Assembly: GCF_000981765.1 (NCBI RefSeq)
Contig: NZ_CP010975.1
Span: 2,294,001 to 2,358,000, forward strand
Direction: 5' to 3'
Length of the DNA: 64,000 nt
Source of the DNA: Kangiella geojedonensis
GTDB taxonomy: Bacteria; Pseudomonadota; Gammaproteobacteria; Enterobacterales; Kangiellaceae
Shown: one piece after another, positions 55,142 through 64,000 of the stretch
Layout: every line of letters begins with the position of its first letter
Position numbering within the stretch: the stretch's first letter is position 1
Notes under the pieces: model-generated
Told to the model about the DNA's origin: nothing
Seen by the model: only the letters and a program-made list of their open reading frames with translations
Databases searched by the model: none
Translations under genes and position numbers: made by a program

Positions 55142-55577
55142 CACCTCAGAAGACAAGAAGCCTCTACTTCGTTTTCTTGGCTTTGATTTTGGTGAGAAAC
55201 GAATCGGCGTGGCAACCGGTCAAAAAACACTAGGCACCACACAAGCTCTGTGTGTATTAAAAGCGGAAAACAACCAGCCTAATTGGGACTCGGTTGAGGC
55301 TTTGATCAAAGAGTGGCAAGTAGACGCCTTTGTGGTGGGACTACCCTTAAATATGGATGGCACTGAGCAGCCTGTAACGCTGATGGCTAAGAAATTCGCT
55401 AACCGTCTGCATGGGCGCTTTGGGCTACCGACTTTTACTCATGACGAACGACTCAGTACGGCTGAAGTTCGTGAATATCTTTTTGAGCTGGGTGGTTACA
55501 AAAAAATTAAGGATTCAGACTTCGATGCTTACGCTGCTGAGTTAATCCTAAAAAGTTACTTTGAGTCCCAAGGATAA
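55134..55577 (+). CDS. ruvX: Holliday junction resolvase-like nuclease RuvX/YqgF
   Basis: 147 residues of RNase H fold: LGFDFGEKRIGVATGQ (first catalytic Asp), VVGLPLNMDGTEQP, TFTHDERLSTAEVRE and DAYAAELILKSYF. In E. coli YqgF processes 16S rRNA precursors; resolvase activity is reported in other bacteria. Translationally coupled to yqgE. Confidence 0.95.
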   Translation: MPDTSEDKKPLLRFLGFDFGEKRIGVATGQKTLGTTQALCVLKAENNQPNWDSVEALIKEWQVDAFVVGLPLNMDGTEQPVTLMAKKFANRLHGRFGLPTFTHDERLSTAEVREYLFELGGYKKIKDSDFDAYAAELILKSYFESQG

Positions 55578-55611
55578 AATCGTTATCGACCGTTCTTGTC
55601 TAGCCTAAAAG

Positions 55612-55637
55612 AAAACCCAGCATTTTGCTGGGCTTTT
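55612..55637. terminator. bidirectional terminator between ruvX and pilU
   Basis: AAAACCCAGC, loop ATTTT, GCTGGGCTTTT, between convergent genes. Confidence 0.85.
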
Positions 55638-55666
55638 ATGTGTAGCCGTTAGCGACAAACAAACGT

Positions 55667-56806
55667 TTAGAACATATTGCTTGAGCGGTCGTCGTCCATC
55701 TCAACCTGCAAGCCTTCAGTACCATCCGTAAGTGAGTCAGCATCTTTCTCATGCAACTTAATACGTAGACGTAAGTCGTTCGCTGAATCAGCGTGGACTA
55801 ACGCATCGTCATACGTAATCTCACCTTTAACGTAAAGCTCAAATAAGGCTTGGTCAAAGGTCTGCATACCGAGTTCAGTAGAGCGTGCCATCAACTCTTT
55901 AATCAGATGCACTTCACCTTTGCGGATATGATCTGAAATCAATGGTGAGTTAATCATAATCTCAATCGCTGCTCGACGCCCTTTACCATCAACGGTCGGA
56001 AGTAGCTGCTGTGCAATAACGGCTCGAAGGTTCATCGATAAATCCATTAACACTCGAGTGTGCTCTTCTTTCGGGAAGAAGTGCAAAATACGATCCAGTG
56101 CCTGGTTGGCGTTATTGGCGTGCAAAGTACATAAACACAAGTGACCAGTCTCAGCGAAAGTAATCGCCTGCGACATGGTTTCCTGAGAACGAACCTCACC
56201 AATTAGAATAACATCAGGTGCCTGACGTAGAGTGTTTTTCAGCGCCACTTCAAACGACTCAGTATCGATACCCACCTCACGCTGGGTAATAATACATTTA
56301 TCATGGCGGTGTACATACTCAATCGGGTCCTCAATACTGATGATATGGCCATAAGAATTACGGTTCCGATAACCTATCATTGCTGCCAGCGAGGTTGACT
56401 TACCAGTACCGGTCGCACCAACGAAAATGATAATTCCGCGTTTTTTCATCACCAAGTCATTCAAAATACTCGGAATTTTAAGTTCTTCAGTGGTTGGGAT
56501 CTTGGTTTCAATACGACGCACCACCAGGCCAGGTTGGTTACGCTGGTAGAAAGCACTGGCACGGAAACGACCGACATTCTCAACACTAATTGCGTACTGA
56601 CACTCTTTATTTTCAGCGAACTCTTTTCTCTGACGATCATCCATTGATGAATGAATCAGTTCTTCAACCTGTGCCGGCGTTAACATCGATTTAGTAACAG
56701 GGCGAATTTTGCCATGCATTTTGATACAAGGCGGACGATGAACTGTAATGAACAAGTCCGAGCCTTTGTTTTCCATCAACGCTTTTAATAATGGGGTAAT
56801 ATCCAT
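55667..56806 (-). CDS. pilU: twitching-motility ATPase PilU
   Basis: 379-residue PilT-like ATPase that helps pilus retraction. Walker A GATGTGKSTSLAAM, ASP-box and His-box (IISIEDPIEYVHRHD; CLCTLHANNANQALDRI), Walker B VILIGEVRSQETM. C-terminal ISDHIRKGEVHLIKELM replaces the AIRNLIRE motif of PilT, which is the mark of PilU. Eight bases after pilT. Confidence 0.97.
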   Translation of the reverse strand: MDITPLLKALMENKGSDLFITVHRPPCIKMHGKIRPVTKSMLTPAQVEELIHSSMDDRQRKEFAENKECQYAISVENVGRFRASAFYQRNQPGLVVRRIETKIPTTEELKIPSILNDLVMKKRGIIIFVGATGTGKSTSLAAMIGYRNRNSYGHIISIEDPIEYVHRHDKCIITQREVGIDTESFEVALKNTLRQAPDVILIGEVRSQETMSQAITFAETGHLCLCTLHANNANQALDRILHFFPKEEHTRVLMDLSMNLRAVIAQQLLPTVDGKGRRAAIEIMINSPLISDHIRKGEVHLIKELMARSTELGMQTFDQALFELYVKGEITYDDALVHADSANDLRLRIKLHEKDADSLTDGTEGLQVEMDDDRSSNMF

Positions 56807-56814
56807 GCTAACCT

Positions 56815-57849
56815 CTAAAATTCTTCTTTATTGTTAGCTTTCATTCGCGCATCTTGACGCGACACCACACCCTTGCTGACCAACTGCTTCAAACTGTGGT
56901 CGAGAGTCTGCATGCCTAAAGACATACCGGTTTGCATCGCAGAATACATTTGCGCAACCTTGGCTTCACGAATCAGGTTACGAATCGCTGGCGTACCAAT
57001 CAGAATCTCATGCGCCGCCACACGACCACCACCATTACGCTTTAACAGTGTCTGTGCAATAACCGCCTGTAGTGATTCCGATAGCATCGAACGAACCATC
57101 ATCTTTTCGCCTTCAGGGAATACGTCAATTACACGGTCAATGGTTTTTGCTGCAGATGTGGTGTGCAGCGTACCGAATACTAAGTGACCTGTTTCTGCTG
57201 CCGTTAAAGCTAAGCGGATTGTTTCTAAGTCACGTAACTCACCAACCAGAATAATATCGGGGTCTTCACGCAACGCAGAACGTAGTGCATTTGAGAAGCT
57301 ATGAGTATCACGGTGTACTTCACGCTGGTTAACCAGACATTTTTTACTTTCGTGAACAAACTCGATCGGATCCTCAATAGTAAGAATGTGGTCGTGTTTA
57401 TTATCATTCACATAATCAATCATGCCCGCTAGCGTCGTTGACTTACCGGAACCCGTTGGCCCTGTCACTAACACCAAGCCACGTGGCTGTAACGAAACAT
57501 CTTGGAAAATTTTCGGTGCCTTCAGGTCATCTAGCGTAAGGACTCGTGAAGGAATGGTACGAAACACCGCGGCGCGACCACGGTTTTGAACAAACGCATT
57601 AACACGGAAACGCGCTAAATCCTGTAGCTCAAAGGAGAAGTCAGCTTCTAGAAACTCTTCGTAGTCTTTTCGCTGCTTATCATTCATAATGTCGTAAATC
57701 AGCGAGTGGACTTCTTTGTCTTCTAGCGGCGGCACATTAATTCGGCGGATATCGCCATCAACTCGAATCATAGGTGGCATACCAGCAGAGATATGTAAAT
57801 CCGAAGCGTTATTCTTTACACTGAACGCTAAAAGCTCTGTAATATCCAT
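56815..57849 (-). CDS. pilT: pilus retraction ATPase PilT
   Basis: 344-residue hexameric motor that retracts type IV pili. Walker A GPTGSGKSTTLAGM, Walker B IILVGELRDLETI, LTIEDPIEFVH, and the PilT-specific TPAIRNLIREAKVAQM. Operon with pilU; divergent from yggS. Confidence 0.98.
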   Translation of the reverse strand: MDITELLAFSVKNNASDLHISAGMPPMIRVDGDIRRINVPPLEDKEVHSLIYDIMNDKQRKDYEEFLEADFSFELQDLARFRVNAFVQNRGRAAVFRTIPSRVLTLDDLKAPKIFQDVSLQPRGLVLVTGPTGSGKSTTLAGMIDYVNDNKHDHILTIEDPIEFVHESKKCLVNQREVHRDTHSFSNALRSALREDPDIILVGELRDLETIRLALTAAETGHLVFGTLHTTSAAKTIDRVIDVFPEGEKMMVRSMLSESLQAVIAQTLLKRNGGGRVAAHEILIGTPAIRNLIREAKVAQMYSAMQTGMSLGMQTLDHSLKQLVSKGVVSRQDARMKANNKEEF

Positions 57850-57884
57850 AGGTTAGACCCCAATATTGATATTTATTCTTACTA

Positions 57885-58571
57885 ATGACAACTAGCATAG
57901 CCTCTCAACTAGAACTTCTGCAACAAGAAATCGCAAAAAGCCGCGAGAAACGGGTGAATTTTCCAGATAATGTGCGCCTTATCGCTGTTAGTAAGCGCCA
58001 ACCCCTTGATAAAATTGAAGAAGCTTACCAATGTGGACACCGTGACTTTGGTGAAAACTTCGTCCAAGAAGGGGTCGAGAAGATCCAAAAACTGGATAAA
58101 AGTGACATCCAATGGCACATGCTCGGCGCTATACAGAGTCGTAAGTGTAAAGATATCGCGACACATTTTGATTGGGTGCAAAGCGTTGATCGACTCAAAG
58201 TTATCAAAAAGCTCGACCAAGCGCGTGAAGGCTCGCCACCACTCAATGTCTGTATTCAGGTTAATTTATTTGGTGAAGAGCAAAAAGCCGGCGTTGATAG
58301 CACCAGCTGCTTCGAACTCGCCGAAGCGATACAAGAGGCCGAGCATTTAACCCTACGTGGCATTATGGCGCTGCCACCGAAACAAACTGAGTACGAGAAG
58401 CAACTTGCGCAGTTTGATAAAATTGCTGCACTTTACCGACAACTAAGCGACAAATACCCACAAGTAGATACACTTTCGATGGGTATGTCTGGCGATTTTG
58501 AGGCCGCAATTGCTGCTGGTAGCAACATGATTCGAGTCGGCACTGCAATTTTTGGACCGCGTGATTCATAG
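57885..58571 (+). CDS. yggS: pyridoxal phosphate homeostasis protein (YggS/PLPBP)
   Basis: 228 residues of alanine-racemase-like N-terminal fold. PLP-binding lysine in VRLIAVSKRQPLDKIEEAY, then HRDFGENFVQEGVEKI, QWHMLGAIQSRKCKDI and LSMGMSGDFEAAIAAGSNMIRVGTAIFG. Not a racemase: it has no C-terminal domain. It handles PLP and supports proC-type amino acid balance. Adjacent to proC as in most gammaproteobacteria. Confidence 0.97.
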   Translation: MTTSIASQLELLQQEIAKSREKRVNFPDNVRLIAVSKRQPLDKIEEAYQCGHRDFGENFVQEGVEKIQKLDKSDIQWHMLGAIQSRKCKDIATHFDWVQSVDRLKVIKKLDQAREGSPPLNVCIQVNLFGEEQKAGVDSTSCFELAEAIQEAEHLTLRGIMALPPKQTEYEKQLAQFDKIAALYRQLSDKYPQVDTLSMGMSGDFEAAIAAGSNMIRVGTAIFGPRDS

Positions 58572-58701
58572 CGCCAGTCAAACTAGTTTGCATCAAGACG
58601 TTGAATTCTATGCATTTACCCTCATGACTTATAAAATAAGATCATCACTCACATTCATCGAATTCGCTTGAGGCGAATGTTAACCATCAAAACAGGCATT
58701 T

Positions 58702-59550
58702 ATGACTGACTCCATCGAATTATTAAGTAAAGCAAAAGTAGGTTTTATCGGCGCAGGCAACATGGCTGCGAGCATTTTAGGAGGATTGATTCAATCAGGG
58801 CTACCAGCCGAAAGCATTTACGTGAGTAACCCAAGCGCAGGCAAGCTTGATGCGTTGAAAGAAAAGTACCCCAACTTAAATATTACCCACGATAACGCCG
58901 AAGTCGCGAGCAATGTGGAGTATCTATTACTGTCCGTAAAACCCCACATCATGTCGAGCGCTTGTGCTGACTTTAAAGATATGGATTTAAGCCAAAAGTG
59001 CGCTATTTCAGTGGCGGCAGGCGTTACCTGCGAGACTTTAAATACTATTTTAGGGGCAGACGTACCAGTAGTGCGTAGCATGCCGAACACACCCAGTCTG
59101 ATTGGTTATGGCGCAACAGGACTTTACGCTAATGATCAAGTTACTGAGCAGCAACGCGAAGCAACCAGCGCCATTTTCGACGCCGTCGGCATCAGTGTTT
59201 GGGTTGAAGAAGAGAACCTAATCGACTCCGTCACAGCGGTATCCGGTAGTGGCCCAGCACACTACTTTTTGTTTATGGAGTCAGTGGTACAAACAGGCAT
59301 TGAACTTGGTTTACCCGAAGCAACTGCGCGCGAATTAGCCGCACAAACAGCTCTAGGCGCAGCGGCCATGGTTCAGCAAAATGATGATATGGACATTGGG
59401 CAACTACGTCGCAACGTAACTTCTCCAGGCGGCACTACAGCAGCGGCTCTTGATACCTTGAATGAGCATAAGCTTCCCGACATCGTAAAAAAAGCTCTCG
59501 AGGCATCCGTCAAGCGTGCCAAAGAATTAGCTGAAATTGCGAATCAATAG
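58702..59550 (+). CDS. proC: pyrroline-5-carboxylate reductase
   Basis: Last step of proline synthesis. 282 residues: Rossmann motif VGFIGAGNMAASILGGLI, VVRSMPNTPSLIGYGATGLYA, SVTAVSGSGPAHYFLFME and VTSPGGTTAAALDTLNE. 130 bases after yggS. Confidence 0.98.
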   Translation: MTDSIELLSKAKVGFIGAGNMAASILGGLIQSGLPAESIYVSNPSAGKLDALKEKYPNLNITHDNAEVASNVEYLLLSVKPHIMSSACADFKDMDLSQKCAISVAAGVTCETLNTILGADVPVVRSMPNTPSLIGYGATGLYANDQVTEQQREATSAIFDAVGISVWVEEENLIDSVTAVSGSGPAHYFLFMESVVQTGIELGLPEATARELAAQTALGAAAMVQQNDDMDIGQLRRNVTSPGGTTAAALDTLNEHKLPDIVKKALEASVKRAKELAEIANQ

Positions 59551-59590
59551 TGGTAAAACCCTGACTAATATTATTTGAGCCCATACATTC

Positions 59591-60178
59591 ATGAATAATT
59601 TTACCTTCACATTATTAGAGCATTTATCCAATATTTTGGTGATGATGTTTTTGATCCGTCTGTTACTACAGCTAGGGCAGGCGGATTTTCATAATCCAAT
59701 TTCGCAGTTTATCCATCGATTTACTTCGCCGGTGATTAACCCTCTGCGACGCATCATCCCTGACATGGGGCGCTTTAGTACCGCCAGTTTTTTGGTCGCC
59801 ATGGTCATTATTGCCATTAAATTTGTCATCATCTCCACGGTGTATGTCACGCTTCCGCCGGAAGCCATGACTCTAGGCATACTTATCGGACTGATGATGC
59901 AAGGTGCACCAGCAATGGGCGGTTTAGTGATGATTATTACTAACATGCTACTCATTTTATTCTTAGGCCTGATGATAGCCAGCTTCATGAGCGGTGGCCG
60001 CTATCATCCTGGTGTAGCATTTTTATACCAGGTTACGCGTCCAATTTTGCGTCCTGTACAAAAAATCATACCGCCAATTGCTGGTTCGATTGATTTGTCG
60101 CCGATGATTATTTTATTCGGCTTATGGTTTTTACAAGATGGCTTATACCGCTTAGGCGTCAGCTTAATTACAGGCTAA
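59591..60178 (+). CDS. yggT: YggT family membrane protein
   Basis: 195 residues with two YGGT repeats (about 5-95 and 105-190), each with a hairpin of membrane helices and the RLLLQLGQADFHNPISQFIHRFTSPVINPLRRIIP / FLYQVTRPILRPVQKIIPPIAGSIDLSPM motif. Inner membrane; precise role unknown though linked to osmotic tolerance and division in other organisms. It follows proC by 40 bases. Confidence 0.95.
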   Translation: MNNFTFTLLEHLSNILVMMFLIRLLLQLGQADFHNPISQFIHRFTSPVINPLRRIIPDMGRFSTASFLVAMVIIAIKFVIISTVYVTLPPEAMTLGILIGLMMQGAPAMGGLVMIITNMLLILFLGLMIASFMSGGRYHPGVAFLYQVTRPILRPVQKIIPPIAGSIDLSPMIILFGLWFLQDGLYRLGVSLITG

Positions 60179-60288
60179 CCAAGCGTAATATAATTCATGA
60201 AAGTAGCTAGATTCGCTGAAACATTCAGGGCTTTTTGCTATCTTATAATGACAGCCTGTTAATTAAGGCGAAAGGATAGGAGACCACA

Positions 60289-60750
60289 ATGAAATACCTA
60301 TTGAAAGCAAAAAGCTTATTGTTAGCAGTATCCTTAGGAGTAATAGCGTTAGTCAGCAGTCCGCAAAGTGACGCTGGTGAAAAAAGAGTCGATGATTACA
60401 TCATTCACTATAACGCCTTCAATAGCTCCTTTATCCAGCCAGAAACGGCGGTGCAGTACAAGGTTCAGCGTAGCAAGTACACTGGGTTACTCAATGTATC
60501 GGTACACAAGGTCGTTGAACAAGGCAAGGACAAGGCGCTCAAAGTCGCCATGCGCGGACGAGCAACCAACAACTTATCACAGCTACAAGAGCTTGGCTTT
60601 AAAGAAGTAATCGAAGGCGATGCCGTTTATTATTTAGCTGACTTCCAGTTCCGTGATGAAGAAAATATGGATCTCCAGTTCACGATTAATATTCCAGGCT
60701 ACGAAAGACCGGTCAGTATCAATTTGAGCCAAAAGTTTTACGCCGATTAA
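60289..60750 (+). CDS. DUF4426 periplasmic protein
   Basis: 153 residues: signal peptide (about 1-29, ending SDAG) and one beta-sandwich domain with YIIHYNAFNSSFIQPETAVQY and the closing PVSINLSQKFY. AGGAG precedes the ATG. The family is always found near yggT/rdgB; function unknown. From memory the Pseudomonas counterpart (PA0391) is followed by metX-metW, absent here. Confidence 0.9.
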   Translation: MKYLLKAKSLLLAVSLGVIALVSSPQSDAGEKRVDDYIIHYNAFNSSFIQPETAVQYKVQRSKYTGLLNVSVHKVVEQGKDKALKVAMRGRATNNLSQLQELGFKEVIEGDAVYYLADFQFRDEENMDLQFTINIPGYERPVSINLSQKFYAD

Positions 60751-60839
60751 ATCGTCGAGATTAAAACCACCGTAGCTAGTCTATTCTGCGGTGGTTTACG
60801 TTATAATTGTTTCCAGTCCCAACCAAGATCAACACATTC

Positions 60840-61439
60840 ATGCAGAAAATCGTCCTCGCCTCAGGAAACCGTAAGAAAGTTGCCGAGCTAACTCAGTTAT
60901 TAGCTCAATTTCAACTGCAAGTTATTCCACAAACCGACTTAAACGTTGAAGATGTTCCTGAAACAGGTACCACATTTGTTGAAAACGCCATCATAAAAGC
61001 ACGCCACGCGGCTGAAGTGACGGGACTGCCAGCGATTGCCGATGACTCAGGTATTGAAGTGGATTATCTTGATGGACAGCCGGGGATTTACTCCGCGCGC
61101 TTTTCCGGAAAACACGGTGATGATCAAGCTAACAATGAGCTGTTACTTGAGAAGCTCCAAGGCGTCCCCAGCGAGCAACGTACTGCTCGCTATCAGTGTG
61201 TACTGGTATTCATGCAACACGCCAAAGATCCGACACCATTGATTTGCCAAGGTGCTTGGGAAGGCCGCATTATGACCGAAGAAGTTGGTGAGGGTGGCTT
61301 TGGCTACGATCCGCTATTTTGGTCTGAAGAACATCAGTGCTCCGCAGCACAGCTTGAGCCAGAACAAAAAGCAGCCATCAGCCATCGCGGTAAAGCGTTG
61401 CAAGAACTCATGCAGAAGCTCAGCGAGTCAATTGCTTAA
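60840..61439 (+). CDS. rdgB: XTP/dITP diphosphatase (non-canonical purine NTP pyrophosphatase)
   Basis: Removes ITP and XTP from the nucleotide pool. The start at 60840 (MQKIVLASGNRKKVAELTQLL) gives 199 residues as in E. coli; the 5' extension to 60807 is rejected. FVENAIIKARHAAEVTGLPAIADDSGIEVD and GEGGFGYDPLFW are the family motifs. The stop overlaps the hemW start by one base. Confidence 0.97.
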   Translation: MQKIVLASGNRKKVAELTQLLAQFQLQVIPQTDLNVEDVPETGTTFVENAIIKARHAAEVTGLPAIADDSGIEVDYLDGQPGIYSARFSGKHGDDQANNELLLEKLQGVPSEQRTARYQCVLVFMQHAKDPTPLICQGAWEGRIMTEEVGEGGFGYDPLFWSEEHQCSAAQLEPEQKAAISHRGKALQELMQKLSESIA

Positions 61440-62665
61440 TGTTAACCAATCCGCCTTTATCACTGTATATCCATATCCCCTGGTGTGTGCGCAAGTGTCC
61501 CTATTGCGACTTTAACTCACACGCTATCAAGAACATTAAATCGGATAGTCAGACAGAGTTTGACCTGCCGGAAAAAGCCTATATTGATCGGTTGATTGAA
61601 GATCTTGAACATGAACTGCCAAAGGTCTGGGGGCGTCGCTTACACAGTATTTTTATCGGCGGTGGCACTCCGAGTTTGTTTAGTCCTGAGTCGCTCGATC
61701 GGTTAATCAGCGCTGTTCGAGCACGGTTGCCATTTGAGAATGATATCGAAATTACCATGGAAGCTAATCCAGGTACTTTTGAGGCTGAAAAATTTAGAGG
61801 CTTCCGTCAAGCAGGCATCAACCGACTCTCGATTGGAGTACAGAGCTTTAATGCACAGCATTTAGAACAACTAGGCCGAATCCATAACCCAGAGCAAGCG
61901 ATAGCCGCGGCAGAGTTTGCCCATGAAGCCGGGTATGACTCGTTTAATCTAGATTTGATGCATGGTCTACCGAACCAAACCGTTGAACAGGCGCTTAATG
62001 ATTTAGGAACAGCCATTCGCCTTAAGCCACACCATATTTCGTGGTACCAATTAACACTTGAGCCTAATACGCTATTTCACCAACAACCACCACAACTGCC
62101 TCATGACGAAGTCTTATGGGATATTCAAGAAGCCGGACAAGCGTTGTTAGCACAACACGGTTATGAGCAATATGAAACCTCTGCTTACGCTAAATCCCCA
62201 CGGCTTCGAGCCAAACATAACCTGAATTACTGGCGCTTTGGCGACTATTTAGGCATTGGCGCTGGCGCTCATGGAAAAATCACTCGTCTCGATCTTGGGG
62301 AAGTCCATCGCACGACTAAAAAGCGTCACCCAAAAGATTATCTAAACGGCTCCACCGCATCAATCAGCACGGACACTCCGATCCCTGCTCACGAGCTACC
62401 ATTCGAGTTTATGCTTAATGCGCTGCGACTCATCGACGGTGTTCCAACCAATTTATTTAGCCAATATACGGGACTTCCCCTTTCTAGCATCCGTGCCACG
62501 CTCGAACAGGCCGTTGACGATGGATTATTGGAAGACATCACAACCCAACTAAAGCCGAGTGACAAAGGCGCGCTGTTTCTTAATGAGTTATTAGAACGAT
62601 TTATTCCAAGTGATAACTCAAAGCCAGAGAAAGGTTCAGCTAGCATACAGTTCAAGCAGTTATAA
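61439..62665 (+). CDS. hemW: HemW, radical SAM heme chaperone
   Basis: 408-residue radical SAM protein; [4Fe-4S] cluster cysteines in IPWCVRKCPYCDFNSH, then FIGGGTPSLFSPE, NRLSIGVQSFN and GLPNQTVEQAL. The N-terminal CxxxCxxC has the HemW form, without the extra cysteine of HemN, so this is the heme chaperone and not the oxidase. The terminal ~30 residues are variable. ATG overlaps the rdgB stop. Confidence 0.95.
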   Translation: MLTNPPLSLYIHIPWCVRKCPYCDFNSHAIKNIKSDSQTEFDLPEKAYIDRLIEDLEHELPKVWGRRLHSIFIGGGTPSLFSPESLDRLISAVRARLPFENDIEITMEANPGTFEAEKFRGFRQAGINRLSIGVQSFNAQHLEQLGRIHNPEQAIAAAEFAHEAGYDSFNLDLMHGLPNQTVEQALNDLGTAIRLKPHHISWYQLTLEPNTLFHQQPPQLPHDEVLWDIQEAGQALLAQHGYEQYETSAYAKSPRLRAKHNLNYWRFGDYLGIGAGAHGKITRLDLGEVHRTTKKRHPKDYLNGSTASISTDTPIPAHELPFEFMLNALRLIDGVPTNLFSQYTGLPLSSIRATLEQAVDDGLLEDITTQLKPSDKGALFLNELLERFIPSDNSKPEKGSASIQFKQL

Positions 62666-62762
62666 TTTTCATCAATAATTAACCCTATTGGCTTCTCTAG
62701 CCGTTAATATGGCAAGATATGCTAATAAGCGTTCAACCAATTCCTATTTCAAACTCTAGGAT

Positions 62763-63866
62763 ATGATTATGAAATATACATTGACGTTAATGGTCGCAGC
62801 CTTAGCGATGTTTGCTTTGGCTGGTTGCAAAAAAGAAGTCGCCAACAACAATCCTCCTCAAGTCCAATCATCGAACTTCACGGTTACTGCCGAGTTAATG
62901 TACCGTGAAAAAATGCTCGCGCCTGTTGGCAGCACGCTAACCGCGACGGTTCAGGACGTGTCTGTCGCCGATAAAGCGGCTGAAGTGTTAAGCGAAGAAA
63001 TTATTGGCCTTGGCGATGGCGTCCAGCTTCCTCTTAGCGTGACATTGGAAGTACCGAAAAAGAAATTAAATCCACGACACATTTATTCGCTTCACGCTAG
63101 GCTGGAAGACGCTAACGGCCAACTTATGTGGATTTCCACCACACGCCATACTATCAATACCGAAGGCATGTCGCATGACATGGGTAACATCGTGCTAGAG
63201 CGTGTCCAATCAGGTACCGTAGGCCCTAAAGTCGATTCAAAATACCCGCTTCCTTTTACCGCTCGAGGTAATGAGCCTGGCTGGTTAGTAAAAGTAGAGC
63301 AAGACCGTATTGAGATCCAGACCAATTACGGTCAAAACAAAGTTTATACACCACGTCCAGTGCCTCAGCCTTACAAAGGCGGTTATAAATACCACGCTGA
63401 AACGGAGGCGCACATCGCTATCATCGATGTTCAACGTAAACTGTGCTACGACGATATGTCTGGCAGACCTTATCCAGCTCGCGTGACGCTCACTCTCGAC
63501 GGAGAAACCTACGAAGGGTGTGGTGGCGATCCATTGGATTTATTAACTGAGAAAGAATGGGTCGTGGAAGATATCGCCAAGGCAGGCATTATCGATAACT
63601 CCCGTGTCACTATAAACTTCGACACAGAAGGTCGCACCCATGGTATTTCTTCGTGTAATAGTTACAGCGCAGCCTATGAGCACACTGGGGAAACCTTAAC
63701 CTTTAAATCGCCAATGGGAACATTAAAAGCCTGCGCTCCAGCACTGATGAATCAAGAGCAAAAGTTTTTGAACCTGCTCGGAAAGGTCAATCGATATGAC
63801 ATCGACGGTTACGGTGCCTTAATCCTTACTACATCTGATGGGAAAACAATTACCGCAAGGTACTAA
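62763..63866 (+). CDS. three-domain lipoprotein: YbaY-like, COG3650-like and META/HslJ
   Basis: 367 residues. Lipobox LAGC places the lipid cysteine at about residue 22 (starts at 62763 or 62769 are both possible). A YbaY/YscW-like beta domain (about 35-135, GDGVQLPLSVTLEVPKKKLNPRHIYSLHARLED) is followed by a COG3650 domain (about 160-255, FTARGNEPGWLVKVEQD ... CGGDP) and a META/HslJ domain (about 265-367, EGRTHGISSCNSYSAAYEHTGETL ... KACAP). HslJ is a heat-shock lipoprotein linked to novobiocin resistance; the combined role is unknown. It is single, after hemW. Confidence 0.88.
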   Translation: MIMKYTLTLMVAALAMFALAGCKKEVANNNPPQVQSSNFTVTAELMYREKMLAPVGSTLTATVQDVSVADKAAEVLSEEIIGLGDGVQLPLSVTLEVPKKKLNPRHIYSLHARLEDANGQLMWISTTRHTINTEGMSHDMGNIVLERVQSGTVGPKVDSKYPLPFTARGNEPGWLVKVEQDRIEIQTNYGQNKVYTPRPVPQPYKGGYKYHAETEAHIAIIDVQRKLCYDDMSGRPYPARVTLTLDGETYEGCGGDPLDLLTEKEWVVEDIAKAGIIDNSRVTINFDTEGRTHGISSCNSYSAAYEHTGETLTFKSPMGTLKACAPALMNQEQKFLNLLGKVNRYDIDGYGALILTTSDGKTITARY

Positions 63867-63941
63867 CTCGTTTAAGTACAATGGAAGCCGATTGAGACTT
63901 TCACTGTGCTGAGCTCTGGCTAGAAGACTATCACCAAACTC

Positions 63942-64000
63942 TTACTTTAATTTACTTCTTAACCAAACGTTTGCATCTTTAGCCAAGGCACTCGCTGTTT
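63942..64000 (-). CDS. possible C-terminal end of a gene cut by the window edge
   Basis: An open frame enters from the right edge and ends with TAA at 63942-63944; the last 18 residues would be TASALAKDANVWLRSKLK. The composition looks like protein, but 18 residues are too few to tell it from chance. Confidence 0.3.
   Translation of the reverse strand, partial: TASALAKDANVWLRSKLK

Noticed and set aside
63961-63976. PurR/LacI-type operator (AACCAAACGTTTGCAT)
   Set aside because: The palindromic core is good, but three of 16 positions differ from PurR consensus, no pur gene is near, and it may lie inside a coding end.

Overview
The window looks like an ordinary chromosomal stretch of a marine-type gammaproteobacterium. 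The evidence is a full Pil-Chp twitching-chemosensory cluster, PilT/PilU, a dusB-fis operon, groESL beside fxsA-cutA-dsbD, coq7 (ubiquinone synthesis) and a ydbH-ynbE-ydbL operon. Moderate G+C, an acidic proteome and the gene mix are compatible with Kangiella or a close relative; that genus call is inference from memory, not from a search. I see no rRNA, tRNA, CRISPR array, insertion sequence or prophage.

Layout. 1-4700: a cut-off von Willebrand lipoprotein gene, a thioesterase, a Pho-box-preceded PstS/OmpA fusion, an unknown gene, carbonic anhydrase and a small lipoprotein. 4740-10000: groESL under an overlapping sigma-32 promoter and CIRCE operator, then fxsA, cutA and dsbD. 10020-16110: a DMT exporter and a three-gene signalling operon (response regulator, LysM-FecR protein, CHASE2 histidine kinase). 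16340-18780: aroQ-accB-accC. 18780-19550: an orphan gene and a repeat-rich gap. 19552-25790: prmA, a zinc-ribbon membrane protein, dusB-fis, purH-purD. 25905-33494: ydbH-ynbE-ydbL, a GST, a Ycf46-like AAA ATPase, coq7, a small secreted protein and a voltage-gated channel. 33560-36380: metK-ahcY (SAM cycle) behind an unusual leader. 36676-37464: two orphan genes. 37587-62665: a block that, from memory, matches the P. aeruginosa PA0386-PA0420 region: bioA, rsmE, chpC-chpB-chpA-pilK-pilJ-pilI-pilH-pilG, gshB, tonB, yqgE, ruvX, pilU, pilT, yggS, proC, yggT, a DUF4426 gene, rdgB, hemW. The Pseudomonas pyrR-pyrB-pyrC and metX-metW genes are absent here. 62763-63866: a three-part lipoprotein.

How the genes work together. 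PilJ senses, PilI/ChpC couple, ChpA phosphorylates PilG/PilH, PilK and ChpB set adaptation, and PilT/PilU retract the pilus. MetK makes SAM, which BioA, PrmA, RsmE, PilK and HemW can use, and AhcY clears the SAH by-product of the methyltransferases. AccB/AccC are the biotin-dependent enzymes that BioA's pathway feeds.

Most interesting non-coding signals: (1) a three-tier nested inverted repeat between groEL and its terminator (4793-4890); (2) the metK leader, with two 21-base direct repeats 32 bp apart and an intrinsic terminator before the start codon; (3) CIRCE overlapping a sigma-32 promoter at groES; (4) a repeat-like element before prmA; (5) long acidic low-complexity segments in both PilJ and ChpA. 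I did not find a clearly new multi-gene system. The best protein-level candidate for one is the LysM-FecR/CHASE2 signalling operon.
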